13,789 bases of DNA from Candidatus Caccousia avistercoris (GCA_018715025.1 DVMK01000101.1:1-13789); one strand, 5' to 3'. Shown: positions 7,152 to 13,309, counted from the stretch's first letter. A program made the numbers and translations. Notes: generated by a model not told the origin, from the letters alone.

Positions 7152-7652
7152 ATGGATCAGCCGAAAGCGCCCACGCTGAGCGGGTGCAAATTTTTGAAGG
7201 TGAGCGGCGTGCTGCTCATCATCCTTTCCGCCCTGGGGGTGGCGGCGGGGCCCCTTTCCATTTTGGGGGGCATGTCCATGGCGGCCCCTGAGATGGCCGC
7301 CCTCCTGGGCGCCCAGGCAGCGGCCATGGCCTCCAGCGCCATTCAGGCCGGGGCCATTATGCTGGTAACCTCCGTCATCTCTCTGGCGGGCGGCATTTTG
7401 GGGGTAAAGTTCTGCAACCGGGCCGACCGGGCCGTGCTGTGCCTGGCGGCCGGCGGGGTAATGGCGGTGCAGCAGCTGGTCAGCGGGCTGATTCTGGCCC
7501 TGCAGGGCTCGTTCGACCTGTTTTCCACCGCGCTGAACCTGGTTTTCCCCCTGCTGTTCCTGTGGGGCGCCCTGCGGAACCTTCCCGGCGAACCAGTTCC
7601 CCTGCCGGCCCGCCCCCAAAACCAGGGCCAGGCGGAAGAAACCATTTCCTGA
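7152..7652 (+). CDS. Small hydrophobic membrane protein of unknown function
   Basis: ATG 7152 follows a very strong GGAGGAGG (7137-7144) with seven bases between. The 166-residue product has four predicted membrane helices: about residues 15-40 (LKVSGVLLIILSALGVAAG onward), 60-85 (SSAIQAGAIMLVTSVISLAG), 93-115 (AVLCLAAGGVMAVQQLVSGL) and 121-143 (DLFSTALNLVFPLLFLWGAL). A short basic loop (KFCNRADR) lies between helices 2 and 3, and a Pro/Gln-rich hydrophilic tail (about 145-166) closes the protein. I recognise no family motif. Small membrane proteins of this type are widespread in Clostridia without assigned roles. It lies 103 bases after mfd, so it may be a separate unit or read through from mfd. 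A strong terminator follows one base after its stop codon. Confidence 0.75.
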   Translation: MDQPKAPTLSGCKFLKVSGVLLIILSALGVAAGPLSILGGMSMAAPEMAALLGAQAAAMASSAIQAGAIMLVTSVISLAGGILGVKFCNRADRAVLCLAAGGVMAVQQLVSGLILALQGSFDLFSTALNLVFPLLFLWGALRNLPGEPVPLPARPQNQGQAEETIS

Positions 7653-7709
7653 CACAGCAAAAGGAACCGCTGCCGCGAAAAAACGCGGAACAGCGGTTCC
7701 TTTTCTGTG
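7653..7709. terminator. Strong bidirectional rho-independent terminator
   Basis: CACAG (7653-7657) pairs with CTGTG (7705-7709), AAAAGGAACCGCTG (7659-7672) pairs perfectly with CAGCGGTTCCTTTT (7691-7704), and an inner CCGCG/CGCGG stem (7673-7677 with 7684-7688) closes an A6 loop. A/T-rich arms give a U-rich 3' side on both strands. It lies between the convergent membrane-protein and alpha-galactosidase genes and can serve both. Confidence 0.88.
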
Positions 7710-7746
7710 CGGGGGGCTTCGCCGCGGGCAGGGAAAAGCCTTTTTG

Positions 7747-9963
7747 TCACACCCGCTCCAGCTGGAACTGGAAGGCGGCGTAGTCCACCGCCCCGGCCGG
7801 GTACCCGGTGCGGGCCCTGGGGGCGCGGAAGCCGCCGTTCATGAGGGCAGCCCCGGTGTACTCGCCCAGCACCCGGCCGCCGTCATCTGTCATGCGGTAG
7901 CGGGCCCCGGGCGTAAGGCCCCGCAGGTACAGCACGCAGGGCGGGCAGTTGGAACGCACATGGGAGTATACGATGTTCAGCAGGGCCCGGCTGCCGTCCT
8001 CCGCGGCGAATTCCCAGGCGGTCAAATCCTCCTTGGCCGGGTCGGTCAGGCGGTAATAATCCCCGTCGTTGATGAGCGCGTACTGCTTGTGGTACTGCTT
8101 CACCTGGGCCTTTACCTGCTCCTTTTCCTCCTCGGTGATCTTGGTCAGGTCCAGCTCGTAGCCGAAGGTGCCCGACATGGCCACCACGCCCCTGGTGTGG
8201 AAGGGGACGGTGCGGCCCGTCTGGTGGTTGGGGCAGGCGGAAACATGGGAGCCCACCGCGCTGACCGGGTACCCGAAGGAGGTGCCGTACTGGATTTCCA
8301 GCCGCTCAATGGCGTCGGTGTCGTCGCTGCACCAAATCTGCGGGGTGTAGTACAGCATGCCCGCGTCAAAGCGGCCTCCCCCGCCGGAGCATCCCTCGAA
8401 CAGGATGTGAGGGAACTCGCCGGTGAGCCGTTCCAGCAGGTCGTACACTCCCAGAATGAACCGGTGGTACAGCTCGCCCTGCCGGTCTGCCGGAAGGGCC
8501 GCGCTCCACACGTCGGTCAGGTGGCGGTTCATGTCCCACTTCACATAGGAAAAATTGGCGGAGGACAGCACCTTGTAGATCATGTCGTGGACGCAGTCCC
8601 GCACCTCCTGCCGGGACATGTCCAGCACCAGCTGGTTCCGCCCCCGTGACCTGCCCCGGCCGGGCACCTGCAGGCACCAGTCCGGGTGGGCCCGGTACAG
8701 GTCGCTGTCCTCCGACACCATTTCCGGTTCAAACCAGATGCCCGCCTTCATGCCCAGCTCGTTGATCCGCCGGCACAGGCGCGCCGCCCCGCCCCGCAGC
8801 TTCTCTGTGTTCACCACCCAGTCGCCCAGGGCCCGGTTGTCGTCGTACCGGCTGCCGAACCAGCCGTCGTCCATTACCAGCATTTCCACGCCCAGCTGGC
8901 TGGCCTGCCGGGCGATCTGCACCAGCTTGTCGTCGTCAAAATCGAAGTAGGTGGCCTCCCAATTGTTGATGAGCACCGGCCGCTGCTTCAGGGCCCACTC
9001 GCCCCGGCACAGGCGGCGGCGGTACAGCCGGTGGTACCGGCGGGAAAGGCCGCCCAGCCCCTCCGGGCTGAAGCACAGGGCCGCCTCTGGGGTTTGGAAT
9101 TCTTCCCCGTCCTCCAAACGCCAGCGGAAGCCCGCCGGGTGGATGCCCATGGTGAGGCGGCAGCTTTGGGACTGGTCCATCTCCGCGCAGGCGGTAAAGT
9201 TGCCGCTGTACAGAAGGGACGCGCCCCAGCACCGGCCCGCGTCCTCTGTAGCCATGTGGTCGCAGAGGATGACAAAGGGGTTGTGCTGGTGGCTGGAAGC
9301 CCCGCGGACGCTGTCCACGCTGATTTTCCCGTGGGTGAGGGGGGTGCGGTCCACCATGCGCTCCATGGTGTGGCGGCCCCAGAAGTGGATCAGGTCCAGC
9401 CCGCGGCCGTCGGGCAAATCCAGGCAGGCGGAAAGGGCGGCATCCAGCTCCACCGCGCCCCCGGTGCGGTTCACCACACGGGCGGAGCGGGCGATGGCGT
9501 CATATTCCGGGAACAGGGAGTAGAGCAGCACCACCTCCAGGTCGGTATACCGGTCCTTCAGGGTGATTTCCAGCGTCTCGCAGTCCCCGTGTAGGGCGGG
9601 AAGCCCCTGCAGCGCAGGCTTTTCCGGCAGAACGCGGTGGGAAGCGTAGCACAGGTCCAGGTTGCGGCCGCCGCCGGCCAGGGTGGCCGCCAGGCAGGGG
9701 GAGCGGTAATCTCCCGCGCCTGCCGAGGGGTATTCCTGGTACTGCAGGTCCAGGGAATACTCCCGGTAAGTCCCCGCCGCATCCGGGGCGGGGGAAAAGT
9801 CCATGTACCCGGCAGCGTTCAGTCCCTCACAGTCGCCGCCTGCCAGCCTGCCGCCGTAGTGCAGGTGAATCAGATAGCCGTACCGGTCCACGATCATCTG
9901 GTAAGCGGAATGCTCCGTTTCCAGGGTGAACAGCTTCCTTTTTTCATCCACATAAATTGCCAT
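7747..9963 (-). CDS. Alpha-galactosidase, glycoside hydrolase family 36
   Basis: This 738-residue protein has the length and order of bacterial GH36 enzymes (AgaA/RafA/MelA type), which release alpha-1,6-linked galactose from melibiose, raffinose and related sugars. An N-terminal beta-sandwich (about 1-330) leads into the catalytic barrel: VLINNWEATYFDFDDDKLVQ, VMDDGWFGSRYDDNRALGDW, KAGIWFEPEMVSEDSDLY, then FSYVKWDMNRHLTDV with the nucleophile Asp477, FEGCSGGGGRFDAGMLYYTP, and WCSDDTDAIERL with the acid/base Asp547 (next to Asp548). Asp477 and Asp547 lie within one residue of the catalytic pair I recall for Geobacillus stearothermophilus AgaA (Asp478/Asp548). There is no signal peptide, so the enzyme is cytoplasmic and needs an importer that is not in this window. 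The start is supported by AGGAGG eight bases upstream on the minus strand. It is monocistronic as far as visible, with its own promoter at 10033-10061 and a shared terminator at 7653-7709. Confidence 0.96.
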   Translation of the reverse strand: MAIYVDEKRKLFTLETEHSAYQMIVDRYGYLIHLHYGGRLAGGDCEGLNAAGYMDFSPAPDAAGTYREYSLDLQYQEYPSAGAGDYRSPCLAATLAGGGRNLDLCYASHRVLPEKPALQGLPALHGDCETLEITLKDRYTDLEVVLLYSLFPEYDAIARSARVVNRTGGAVELDAALSACLDLPDGRGLDLIHFWGRHTMERMVDRTPLTHGKISVDSVRGASSHQHNPFVILCDHMATEDAGRCWGASLLYSGNFTACAEMDQSQSCRLTMGIHPAGFRWRLEDGEEFQTPEAALCFSPEGLGGLSRRYHRLYRRRLCRGEWALKQRPVLINNWEATYFDFDDDKLVQIARQASQLGVEMLVMDDGWFGSRYDDNRALGDWVVNTEKLRGGAARLCRRINELGMKAGIWFEPEMVSEDSDLYRAHPDWCLQVPGRGRSRGRNQLVLDMSRQEVRDCVHDMIYKVLSSANFSYVKWDMNRHLTDVWSAALPADRQGELYHRFILGVYDLLERLTGEFPHILFEGCSGGGGRFDAGMLYYTPQIWCSDDTDAIERLEIQYGTSFGYPVSAVGSHVSACPNHQTGRTVPFHTRGVVAMSGTFGYELDLTKITEEEKEQVKAQVKQYHKQYALINDGDYYRLTDPAKEDLTAWEFAAEDGSRALLNIVYSHVRSNCPPCVLYLRGLTPGARYRMTDDGGRVLGEYTGAALMNGGFRAPRARTGYPAGAVDYAAFQFQLERV

Positions 9964-10032
9964 CGGAAAAACCTCCTGTCGTTTGTCCTGTCATACCCTT
10001 TGCTCACGAAGGGCAGCAAAAGCGTTCTCTTA

Positions 10033-10061
10033 TTTATAGCGCATTTCCCCCCGGCCCGCAA
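10033..10061 (-). promoter_or_regulatory. Promoter of the alpha-galactosidase gene
   Basis: On the minus strand, TTGCGG (10061-10056) and TATAAA (10038-10033) are separated by exactly 17 bases and lie about 70 bases ahead of the start codon. This is a good sigma-A-type match. No convincing catabolite-repression (cre) site was found; the GAGAACGCTTTT around 10020-10030 matches the cre consensus only at its centre. Confidence 0.7.
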
Positions 10062-10103
10062 TGGAAAAAAGGTAGGGGGCATGGCAAAAAGGAACCGTTC
10101 GCT

Positions 10104-10613
10104 TTACCGGGCCTGCCGGAATCCGGCCGCCTTCGCCGCAAGGGCTTCCGCGTCCTTCTGGTTGGGGTGGGCGCTTGCTCTCTCAAAATTTTCCAGAAGC
10201 GCCTTCCCCTTTTCTGCGGAGGCCGGGTCGGCGGCCATGGCCTCATACCGGCTGCGCACCGCCTCCCCCATGCGGCCCTGGCACATGAACCAGTCCTCCA
10301 CCGTGCAGGAGCCGGGCAGCAAGCTGGAAACCCGCGTGATGATCTGGCCGAAATATTCCGGAGAACCGCCGAAGCCCGCAGTTCCGAACAGGAACACCCG
10401 TTTTCCCGCCAGGGCCGGCAGAAACGCCCGGAGAGCCTCCGAACAGGAGCCCTTATCCGTCCAGAAGCCGAGGAAAACCAAATCCGCGCCGGAAACGTCC
10501 GCCGTTCCCACCGGGCCGCAGGGCACGCCGGGCAGGGCGGCCGCCAGCTGCTCTGCCAAAAATTTTGTGTTGCCGGTGGCGCTGTCGTACACGATCACTG
10601 CTTTTTTCGCCAA
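10104..10613 (-). CDS. Flavodoxin-family protein (Flavodoxin_3/BilS-like), TTG start
   Basis: The 169-residue product binds FMN by homology. It opens with (M)AKKAVIVYDSATGNTKFLAEQL, whose S11-A-T-G-N-T16 is the flavodoxin phosphate-binding loop. It continues with VFLGFWTDKGSCSEALRAFL, KRVFLFGTAGFGGSPEYF and EDWFMCQGRMGEAVRSRYEAM, ending in a helical tail with ERASAHPNQKDAEALAA. The FWxDKG, FGTxG and CQGRM blocks plus the HPN tail match the Flavodoxin_3 (PF12641) pattern, which includes the BilS partner of bilirubin reductase. That link is from family knowledge, and no bilR-like gene lies nearby. I chose the TTG at 10613-10611 because AAAGGAG lies eight bases upstream and it gives the canonical flavodoxin N-terminus. 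The frame continues upstream into a structured leader with no supported ATG. Its cytosolic electron-transfer role is inferred. Confidence 0.85.
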   Translation of the reverse strand: MAKKAVIVYDSATGNTKFLAEQLAAALPGVPCGPVGTADVSGADLVFLGFWTDKGSCSEALRAFLPALAGKRVFLFGTAGFGGSPEYFGQIITRVSSLLPGSCTVEDWFMCQGRMGEAVRSRYEAMAADPASAEKGKALLENFERASAHPNQKDAEALAAKAAGFRQAR

Positions 10614-10643
10614 AGAAAACGCTCCTTTGCACTTTGCATTTCC

Positions 10644-10685
10644 GCGCCCTTTAGGCGGAAGAGACTTCCTCTGCCGGAAGGGCGC
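10644..10685 (-). promoter_or_regulatory. Long nested hairpin in the flavodoxin leader
   Basis: On the minus strand, GCGCCCTT (10685-10678) pairs perfectly with AAGGGCGC (10651-10644). Inside, GGCAGAGGA pairs with TCTTCCGCC apart from one mismatch and one wobble, leaving a four-base loop. The predicted transcription start (from a -10 at 10692-10697) would be about 10685, which would put this stem at the very 5' end of the mRNA. Such stems stabilise transcripts or act as operators. No T tract follows. Confidence 0.5.
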
Positions 10686-10691
10686 ATCCTT

Positions 10692-10697
10692 AGTATA
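10692..10697 (-). promoter_or_regulatory. Possible -10 box of the flavodoxin gene
   Basis: TATACT on the minus strand is a good -10 about 80 bases ahead of the TTG start. The sequence 17 bases further upstream (TTTCCC) is a weak -35, and a better TTGGAC lies too far away. Activator dependence is possible. Confidence 0.38.
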
Positions 10698-10750
10698 CCG
10701 CGTGCGGGAGAAAAGGGAAAGGGGCGTCCAACTTTTCCGCGGATCAGATA

Positions 10751-10779
10751 TTGACTTCTGCCTCAAAAACCGTTACAAT
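10751..10779 (+). promoter_or_regulatory. Promoter of the tRNA-Pro gene
   Basis: TTGACT (10751-10756), 17 bases, TACAAT (10774-10779). This is close to the sigma-A consensus and ends 21 bases before the tRNA, as expected for a monocistronic tRNA transcript. Confidence 0.82.
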
Positions 10780-10800
10780 AATCAAAGCTGACAGAATTTT

Positions 10801-10876
10801 CGAGGTGTAGCGCAGTTGGTAGCGCGCCTGCTTTGGGAGCAGGATGTCGGGAGTTCGAGTCTCTTCACCTCGACCA
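10801..10876 (+). tRNA. tRNA-Pro (anticodon UGG), CCA encoded
   Basis: A full cloverleaf is visible. The acceptor arms are CGAGGTG (10801-10807) and CACCTCG (10866-10872), with a GCGC/GCGC D-stem. The anticodon stem CCTGC/GCAGG encloses the loop TTTGGGA, whose central TGG is the anticodon (34-36) for proline codons. The T-arm GGGAG-TTCGAGT-CTCTT has two G-U pairs at the base of the stem. Discriminator A and a chromosomally encoded CCA (10874-10876) follow. It has its own promoter and terminator. An IS200-type element is inserted just downstream. Confidence 0.96.
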
Positions 10877-10878
10877 CA

Positions 10879-10915
10879 CCTGCGGTGAGCAATTCGCGCA
10901 CCGCAGGCTTTTCTT
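10879..10915 (+). terminator. Rho-independent terminator of the tRNA-Pro gene
   Basis: CCTGCGGTG (10879-10887) pairs perfectly with CACCGCAGG (10899-10907) around an 11-base loop, followed by CTTTTCTTGTTT. It begins three bases after the tRNA CCA end. Confidence 0.88.
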
Positions 10916-10928
10916 GTTTACCGAAAAC

Positions 10929-10945
10929 CCCCGGCAGTGCCGGGG
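10929..10945 (+). repeat. Left-end hairpin of the IS200-type element
   Basis: CCCCGG (10929-10934) pairs with CCGGGG (10940-10945) around CAGTG. This is the kind of short subterminal hairpin TnpA recognises at the left end. It is the first structure after the tRNA terminator. Confidence 0.55.
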
Positions 10946-10983
10946 AGTTCTCAAAAGCTTTAGCGTTGCATAGGAAATAAAAA

Positions 10984-11041
10984 CTCCTTTTGATACAATA
11001 AAGATGCGGTCTGCCAACTGCACTAAAGTATCAAAAGGAGG
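10984..11041 (+). promoter_or_regulatory. Fold-back stem covering the tnpA ribosome-binding site
   Basis: CTCCTTTTGATAC (10984-10996) is the exact reverse complement of GTATCAAAAGGAG (11028-11040), which contains the AGGAG of the tnpA ribosome-binding site (AGGAGG, 11036-11041). A transcript carrying both arms would hide the site and repress TnpA synthesis, as described for IS200 and, in fold-back inhibition, for IS10/IS50. An extended -10 (TGATACAAT, 10991-10999) overlaps the left arm. Transcripts started there (about 11006) would lack the left arm, so the block may apply only to read-through RNA from outside. The 31-base loop contains CGGTCTGCCA (11007-11016). Confidence 0.75.
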
Positions 11042-11050
11042 ACAAAAGGC

Positions 11051-11515
11051 ATGACGCCTAATGACAAGAATAGTTTAGCACATACAACATGGAACTGCAA
11101 ATATCACATAGTATTTGCGCCGAAGTATCGCAGAAAAATCTTTTACAAAGAAAACCGTGTGGAAATAGGGAAGATATTGAGAGAATTATGCAATTGGAAA
11201 CAAGTGAAAATAGTAGAGGCGGAAGTGTGTCCGGATCATATCCACATGCTGGTGGAAATACCGCCTAAGATGAGTGTTTCCAGTTTCGTAGGTTTTCTCA
11301 AAGGGAAAAGCAGTCTGATCATTTTCGAGAGACATTCCAATTTGAAGTACAAATATGGAAACAGGCAGTTTTGGTGCCGTGGATGCTATGTCGATACAGC
11401 AGGTAAGAACGCAAAGAAGATTGCGGAGTATATCCAAAACCAACTCAAAGAAGATCAGATTGAGGATCAGATGACGCTTAAAGAATACATAGACCCGTTT
11501 ACGGGTAGCAAGTAA
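11051..11515 (+). CDS. tnpA: IS200-type transposase TnpA (HUH/Y1 single-strand transposase)
   Basis: The 154-residue protein has the normal IS200 TnpA length and appears intact. It opens with NSLAHTTWNCKYHIVFAPKYRR, the family's N-terminal signature (xWNCKYHIVFxPKYRR). The metal-binding HUH motif is DHIHMLVEIPPK (about residues 62-73), and the catalytic tyrosine lies in KKIAEYIQNQ (about residue 126), which attacks single-stranded DNA at the element ends. RQFWCRGCYVDTAGKN is the conserved strand before that helix. TnpA works as a dimer on hairpin ends. The start at 11051 follows AGGAGG (11036-11041) by nine bases, and that site is enclosed in a fold-back stem. The gene is AT-richer than its neighbours. 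No tnpB accompanies it. Confidence 0.95.
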   Translation: MTPNDKNSLAHTTWNCKYHIVFAPKYRRKIFYKENRVEIGKILRELCNWKQVKIVEAEVCPDHIHMLVEIPPKMSVSSFVGFLKGKSSLIIFERHSNLKYKYGNRQFWCRGCYVDTAGKNAKKIAEYIQNQLKEDQIEDQMTLKEYIDPFTGSK

Positions 11516-11544
11516 TATTCTTTCGCAGGTGGCAGACCGTACCA

Positions 11545-11626
11545 ACGCCTTTAGGCGTGGCTAGTATTTTAGGGCTTTGCCCGCTTCTGAAGAACCACCA
11601 GCTTCGCTGGTGGGTTACTATTTTTT
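11545..11626 (+). repeat. Right-end hairpin cluster of the IS200-type element
   Basis: Three stems occur in a row: ACGCCT/AGGCGT (11545-11558), GGGC/GCCC with a TTT loop (11572-11582), and CCACCAGC/GCTGGTGG with a TTC loop (11595-11613). The last is followed by a T6 run at 11621-11626, so it may also end tnpA transcription. The last stem is the likely TnpA-recognised right-end hairpin. Confidence 0.6.
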
Positions 11627-11767
11627 ATCGATTGCAGCATAGCAAAATCCCCGGTTCTAACGGGGGAGGGAAAAATGTATTTACAAAAAACTGGTTAATA
11701 ACTCAATATTACAAAAATTTGATGTTTCCTTCAAGAATTCACTTTTATAATCTCCGGTCCCCCCAAA

Positions 11768-11800
11768 CCGTCTGCCCGGCAAAGCCCGGAATCCTGACGG
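11768..11800 (-). terminator. Weak hairpin after the MATE gene
   Basis: CCGTC (11768-11772) pairs with GACGG (11796-11800), with an inner CCGG/CCGG pairing. It abuts the stop codon of the minus-strand MATE gene at 11801. The minus-strand sequence after it (TTTGGGGGG) has only a short T run, so termination efficiency is doubtful. The AT-rich stretch from about 11627 to 11757 between this and the IS holds no recognisable gene. Confidence 0.3.
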
Positions 11801-13168
11801 CTACGCCTGTTCCCCGCAGGGGCTTGTCACTTTTCCGTGCAGAAGCTGTTTCTGCCTGGCAAAGTAGTAACATACGCCCAAAGCGTCTGCCAGGAACCAC
11901 CCGATGGGGACGGACCACCAAATGCCCAGCACGCCGAAGGCGGGGATGGCTGAGAGGGCGTAGGCCAGCGCCACCCGCATCCCCAGGGAAACTATGGTGA
12001 GCACCACAGACATGCCGGGGGTACCCAGGGCACGGTACAGGCCGTACAGCAGGAACAGGATGCCGATGAGGGGGTAAAAGGAGCCTTCAATCCTCAGGTA
12101 GCGCACCCCTTCCAGAATGACCTCCGTTTCCGAGCCGCTTATGAACAGGGTCATCAGCGGTTGGGCAAAGACAAATACCAGAAGAGAAACCGCCAGGCTG
12201 AACACGACGGAGACAGCCGCCGCCACACGAATCCCTTTCTGAATGCGATCCGTTCTTTTGGCCCCAAAATTTTGGGCGGTGAAAATAGAAAAGGCGTTGC
12301 CGAAATCCTGCACAGGGAGGTAGGCGAAGGCGTCGATTTTTACAGCGGCGGCGAAGGCGGCCATCACCGTGGTGCCGAAGCTGTTCACCAGCCCCTGCAC
12401 CGCCAAAATACCCAGGTTCATAATGGACTGCTGCAGGCAGGTCAGGCCGGAAAAGCTGGTAATTTCCCTGACGCGGCTCATCCGCAGGCGAACGTCCTTT
12501 TCCCGTTTCAGCAAATGAGGGAACTTCACCCTTGTGTAAACGGCAATGCCAATGCCGGAAACATATTGGGAAATGACGGTGGCCTCCGCCGCCCCCGCCA
12601 CTCCCCGGTGAAGCCCGGCCACAAACCAGAGATCCAGCACAATGTTCAGCAGGGCGGAAACCGCCAGAAACAGCAGAGGCGCCGCAGAATTCCCCAGAGA
12701 ACGCAGCAGGGAAGCGAAAAAGTTGTACAGGAAAATCCCAACCAGCCCGGCAAATATCACCATCAGGTATTCCCGCATCATTTCCACCAGGCTTTCCGGG
12801 GTGCGCAGGGCCCAGATGATCCAGTCGATCCCCAAAAAGGTAATGGCATTCAATACCACGGTCACGGCACTGAGCAGTACAAACGAGGCCAGAAGCCCCT
12901 CCTTCAGCGCTGTTCGGTCCTTTTGCCCGAAGCGGATAGAGAATACCGTCCCGCTCCCCATAGCCAGGCCCAGCAGAATGGAGGTGAGAAAGGTCATAAG
13001 GGAAAAGGCGGAGCCCACGGCGGCGAGAGCGTCAGGGCCCAGAAACTGACCGACAATCAGCGTGTCGGCAATGTTGTAGCACTGCTGCAGAAGGTTCCCC
13101 AGAATCATGGGCAGCGCAAAGCGCAGCATGGTTTTCATCACAGGGCCCTGCGTCAACTCTTTTTCCAT
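11801..13168 (-). CDS. MATE-family multidrug/metabolite efflux transporter
   Basis: This 455-residue integral membrane protein has the size of MATE transporters (about 440-460) and alternates hydrophobic helices throughout, consistent with 12 membrane segments in two pseudo-symmetric halves. It opens with the family start MEKELTQGPVMKTMLRFALPMILGNLLQQCYNIADTLIVGQFLGPDALAAVG. The second half begins near residue 235 and contains SFSGLTCLQQSIMNLGILAVQGLVNSFGTTVMAAFAAAVKID and FGNAFSIFTAQNFGAKRTDR, where the QNxGAKR motif is characteristic. MATE proteins expel cationic drugs or metabolites in exchange for Na+ or H+; the substrate here is unknown. AAAGGAG lies about six bases before the ATG on the minus strand. 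A consensus promoter (13222-13250) and an inverted repeat (13191-13217) precede it. It is divergent from an Lrp/AsnC regulator gene, a likely controller. Confidence 0.95.
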   Translation of the reverse strand: MEKELTQGPVMKTMLRFALPMILGNLLQQCYNIADTLIVGQFLGPDALAAVGSAFSLMTFLTSILLGLAMGSGTVFSIRFGQKDRTALKEGLLASFVLLSAVTVVLNAITFLGIDWIIWALRTPESLVEMMREYLMVIFAGLVGIFLYNFFASLLRSLGNSAAPLLFLAVSALLNIVLDLWFVAGLHRGVAGAAEATVISQYVSGIGIAVYTRVKFPHLLKREKDVRLRMSRVREITSFSGLTCLQQSIMNLGILAVQGLVNSFGTTVMAAFAAAVKIDAFAYLPVQDFGNAFSIFTAQNFGAKRTDRIQKGIRVAAAVSVVFSLAVSLLVFVFAQPLMTLFISGSETEVILEGVRYLRIEGSFYPLIGILFLLYGLYRALGTPGMSVVLTIVSLGMRVALAYALSAIPAFGVLGIWWSVPIGWFLADALGVCYYFARQKQLLHGKVTSPCGEQA

Positions 13169-13190
13169 GTCGTTCTCCTTTTGGTTCCGA

Positions 13191-13217
13191 TACGAAATTA
13201 ATAAATTAACATTCGTA
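13191..13217. promoter_or_regulatory. Inverted repeat at the MATE transcription start (candidate operator)
   Basis: TACGAA (13191-13196) and TTCGTA (13212-13217) are perfect arms. Inside them TTAAT and ATTAA form a second pair with a small bulge, giving a near-palindrome of 27 bases. It spans the predicted start of MATE transcription (about 13215), a classical repressor position. The natural candidate ligand is the divergently encoded Lrp-like protein, but a MarR or TetR protein encoded elsewhere would fit equally. Confidence 0.5.
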
Positions 13218-13221
13218 ATAT

Positions 13222-13250
13222 ATTATAGAGAATATATGAAATAATGTCAA
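13222..13250 (-). promoter_or_regulatory. Consensus promoter of the MATE gene
   Basis: On the minus strand, TTGACA (13250-13245), 17 bases, TATAAT (13227-13222). Both hexamers are perfect sigma-A consensus with optimal spacing, so the gene should be strongly expressed unless repressed. Confidence 0.9.
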
Positions 13251-13269
13251 CGCATTTCTTCCCAAACGC

Positions 13270-13299
13270 TTGACTTTCCTGACACAGCCGCAGTATAAT
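13270..13299 (+). promoter_or_regulatory. Promoter of the Lrp/AsnC-family gene
   Basis: TTGACT (13270-13275), 18 bases, TATAAT (13294-13299). This promoter is back-to-back with the MATE promoter: the two -35 boxes are only 19 bases apart, so one bound regulator could affect both. Confidence 0.85.
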
Positions 13300-13309
13300 C
13301 ATCACAGAA

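Larger units (their letters stand above)
10929..11616 (+). mobile_element. IS200-type insertion sequence (IS200/IS605 family, tnpA only)
   Basis: The element consists of an intact tnpA (11051-11515) between a left-end hairpin (10929-10945) and right-end hairpins (11545-11613). The family moves as single-stranded DNA using subterminal hairpins instead of terminal inverted repeats and makes no target duplication, so the exact ends cannot be fixed by eye. The limits given are the outer edges of the terminal hairpins and the true cleavage sites are probably within about 20 bases. Base composition and codon use are clearly more AT-rich than in flanking genes, which suggests recent arrival. There is no tnpB. 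It sits directly behind the tRNA-Pro terminator and upstream (downstream in its own sense) of the MATE gene. Confidence 0.85.

Noticed and set aside
7744..9594. Long plus-strand open frames antisense to the alpha-galactosidase
   Set aside because: They show no domain and no ribosome-binding site, and the minus strand carries all catalytic motifs of GH36.
10018..10036. Possible CcpA (cre) site in front of the alpha-galactosidase
   Set aside because: Only the central CG and part of the flanking A/T pattern match, and several conserved positions are wrong.
10929..11616. Guide-RNA (omega/reRNA) system at the IS200 right end
   Set aside because: The element has no tnpB. The right-end hairpins are adequately explained as transposase recognition structures.
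11649..11670. Hairpin TCCCC/GGGGA downstream of the IS200 right end, considered as a second left end or terminator
   Set aside because: The arms are only 5 bp around a 9-base loop. There is no T tract and no convincing similarity to the left end beyond C and G runs.
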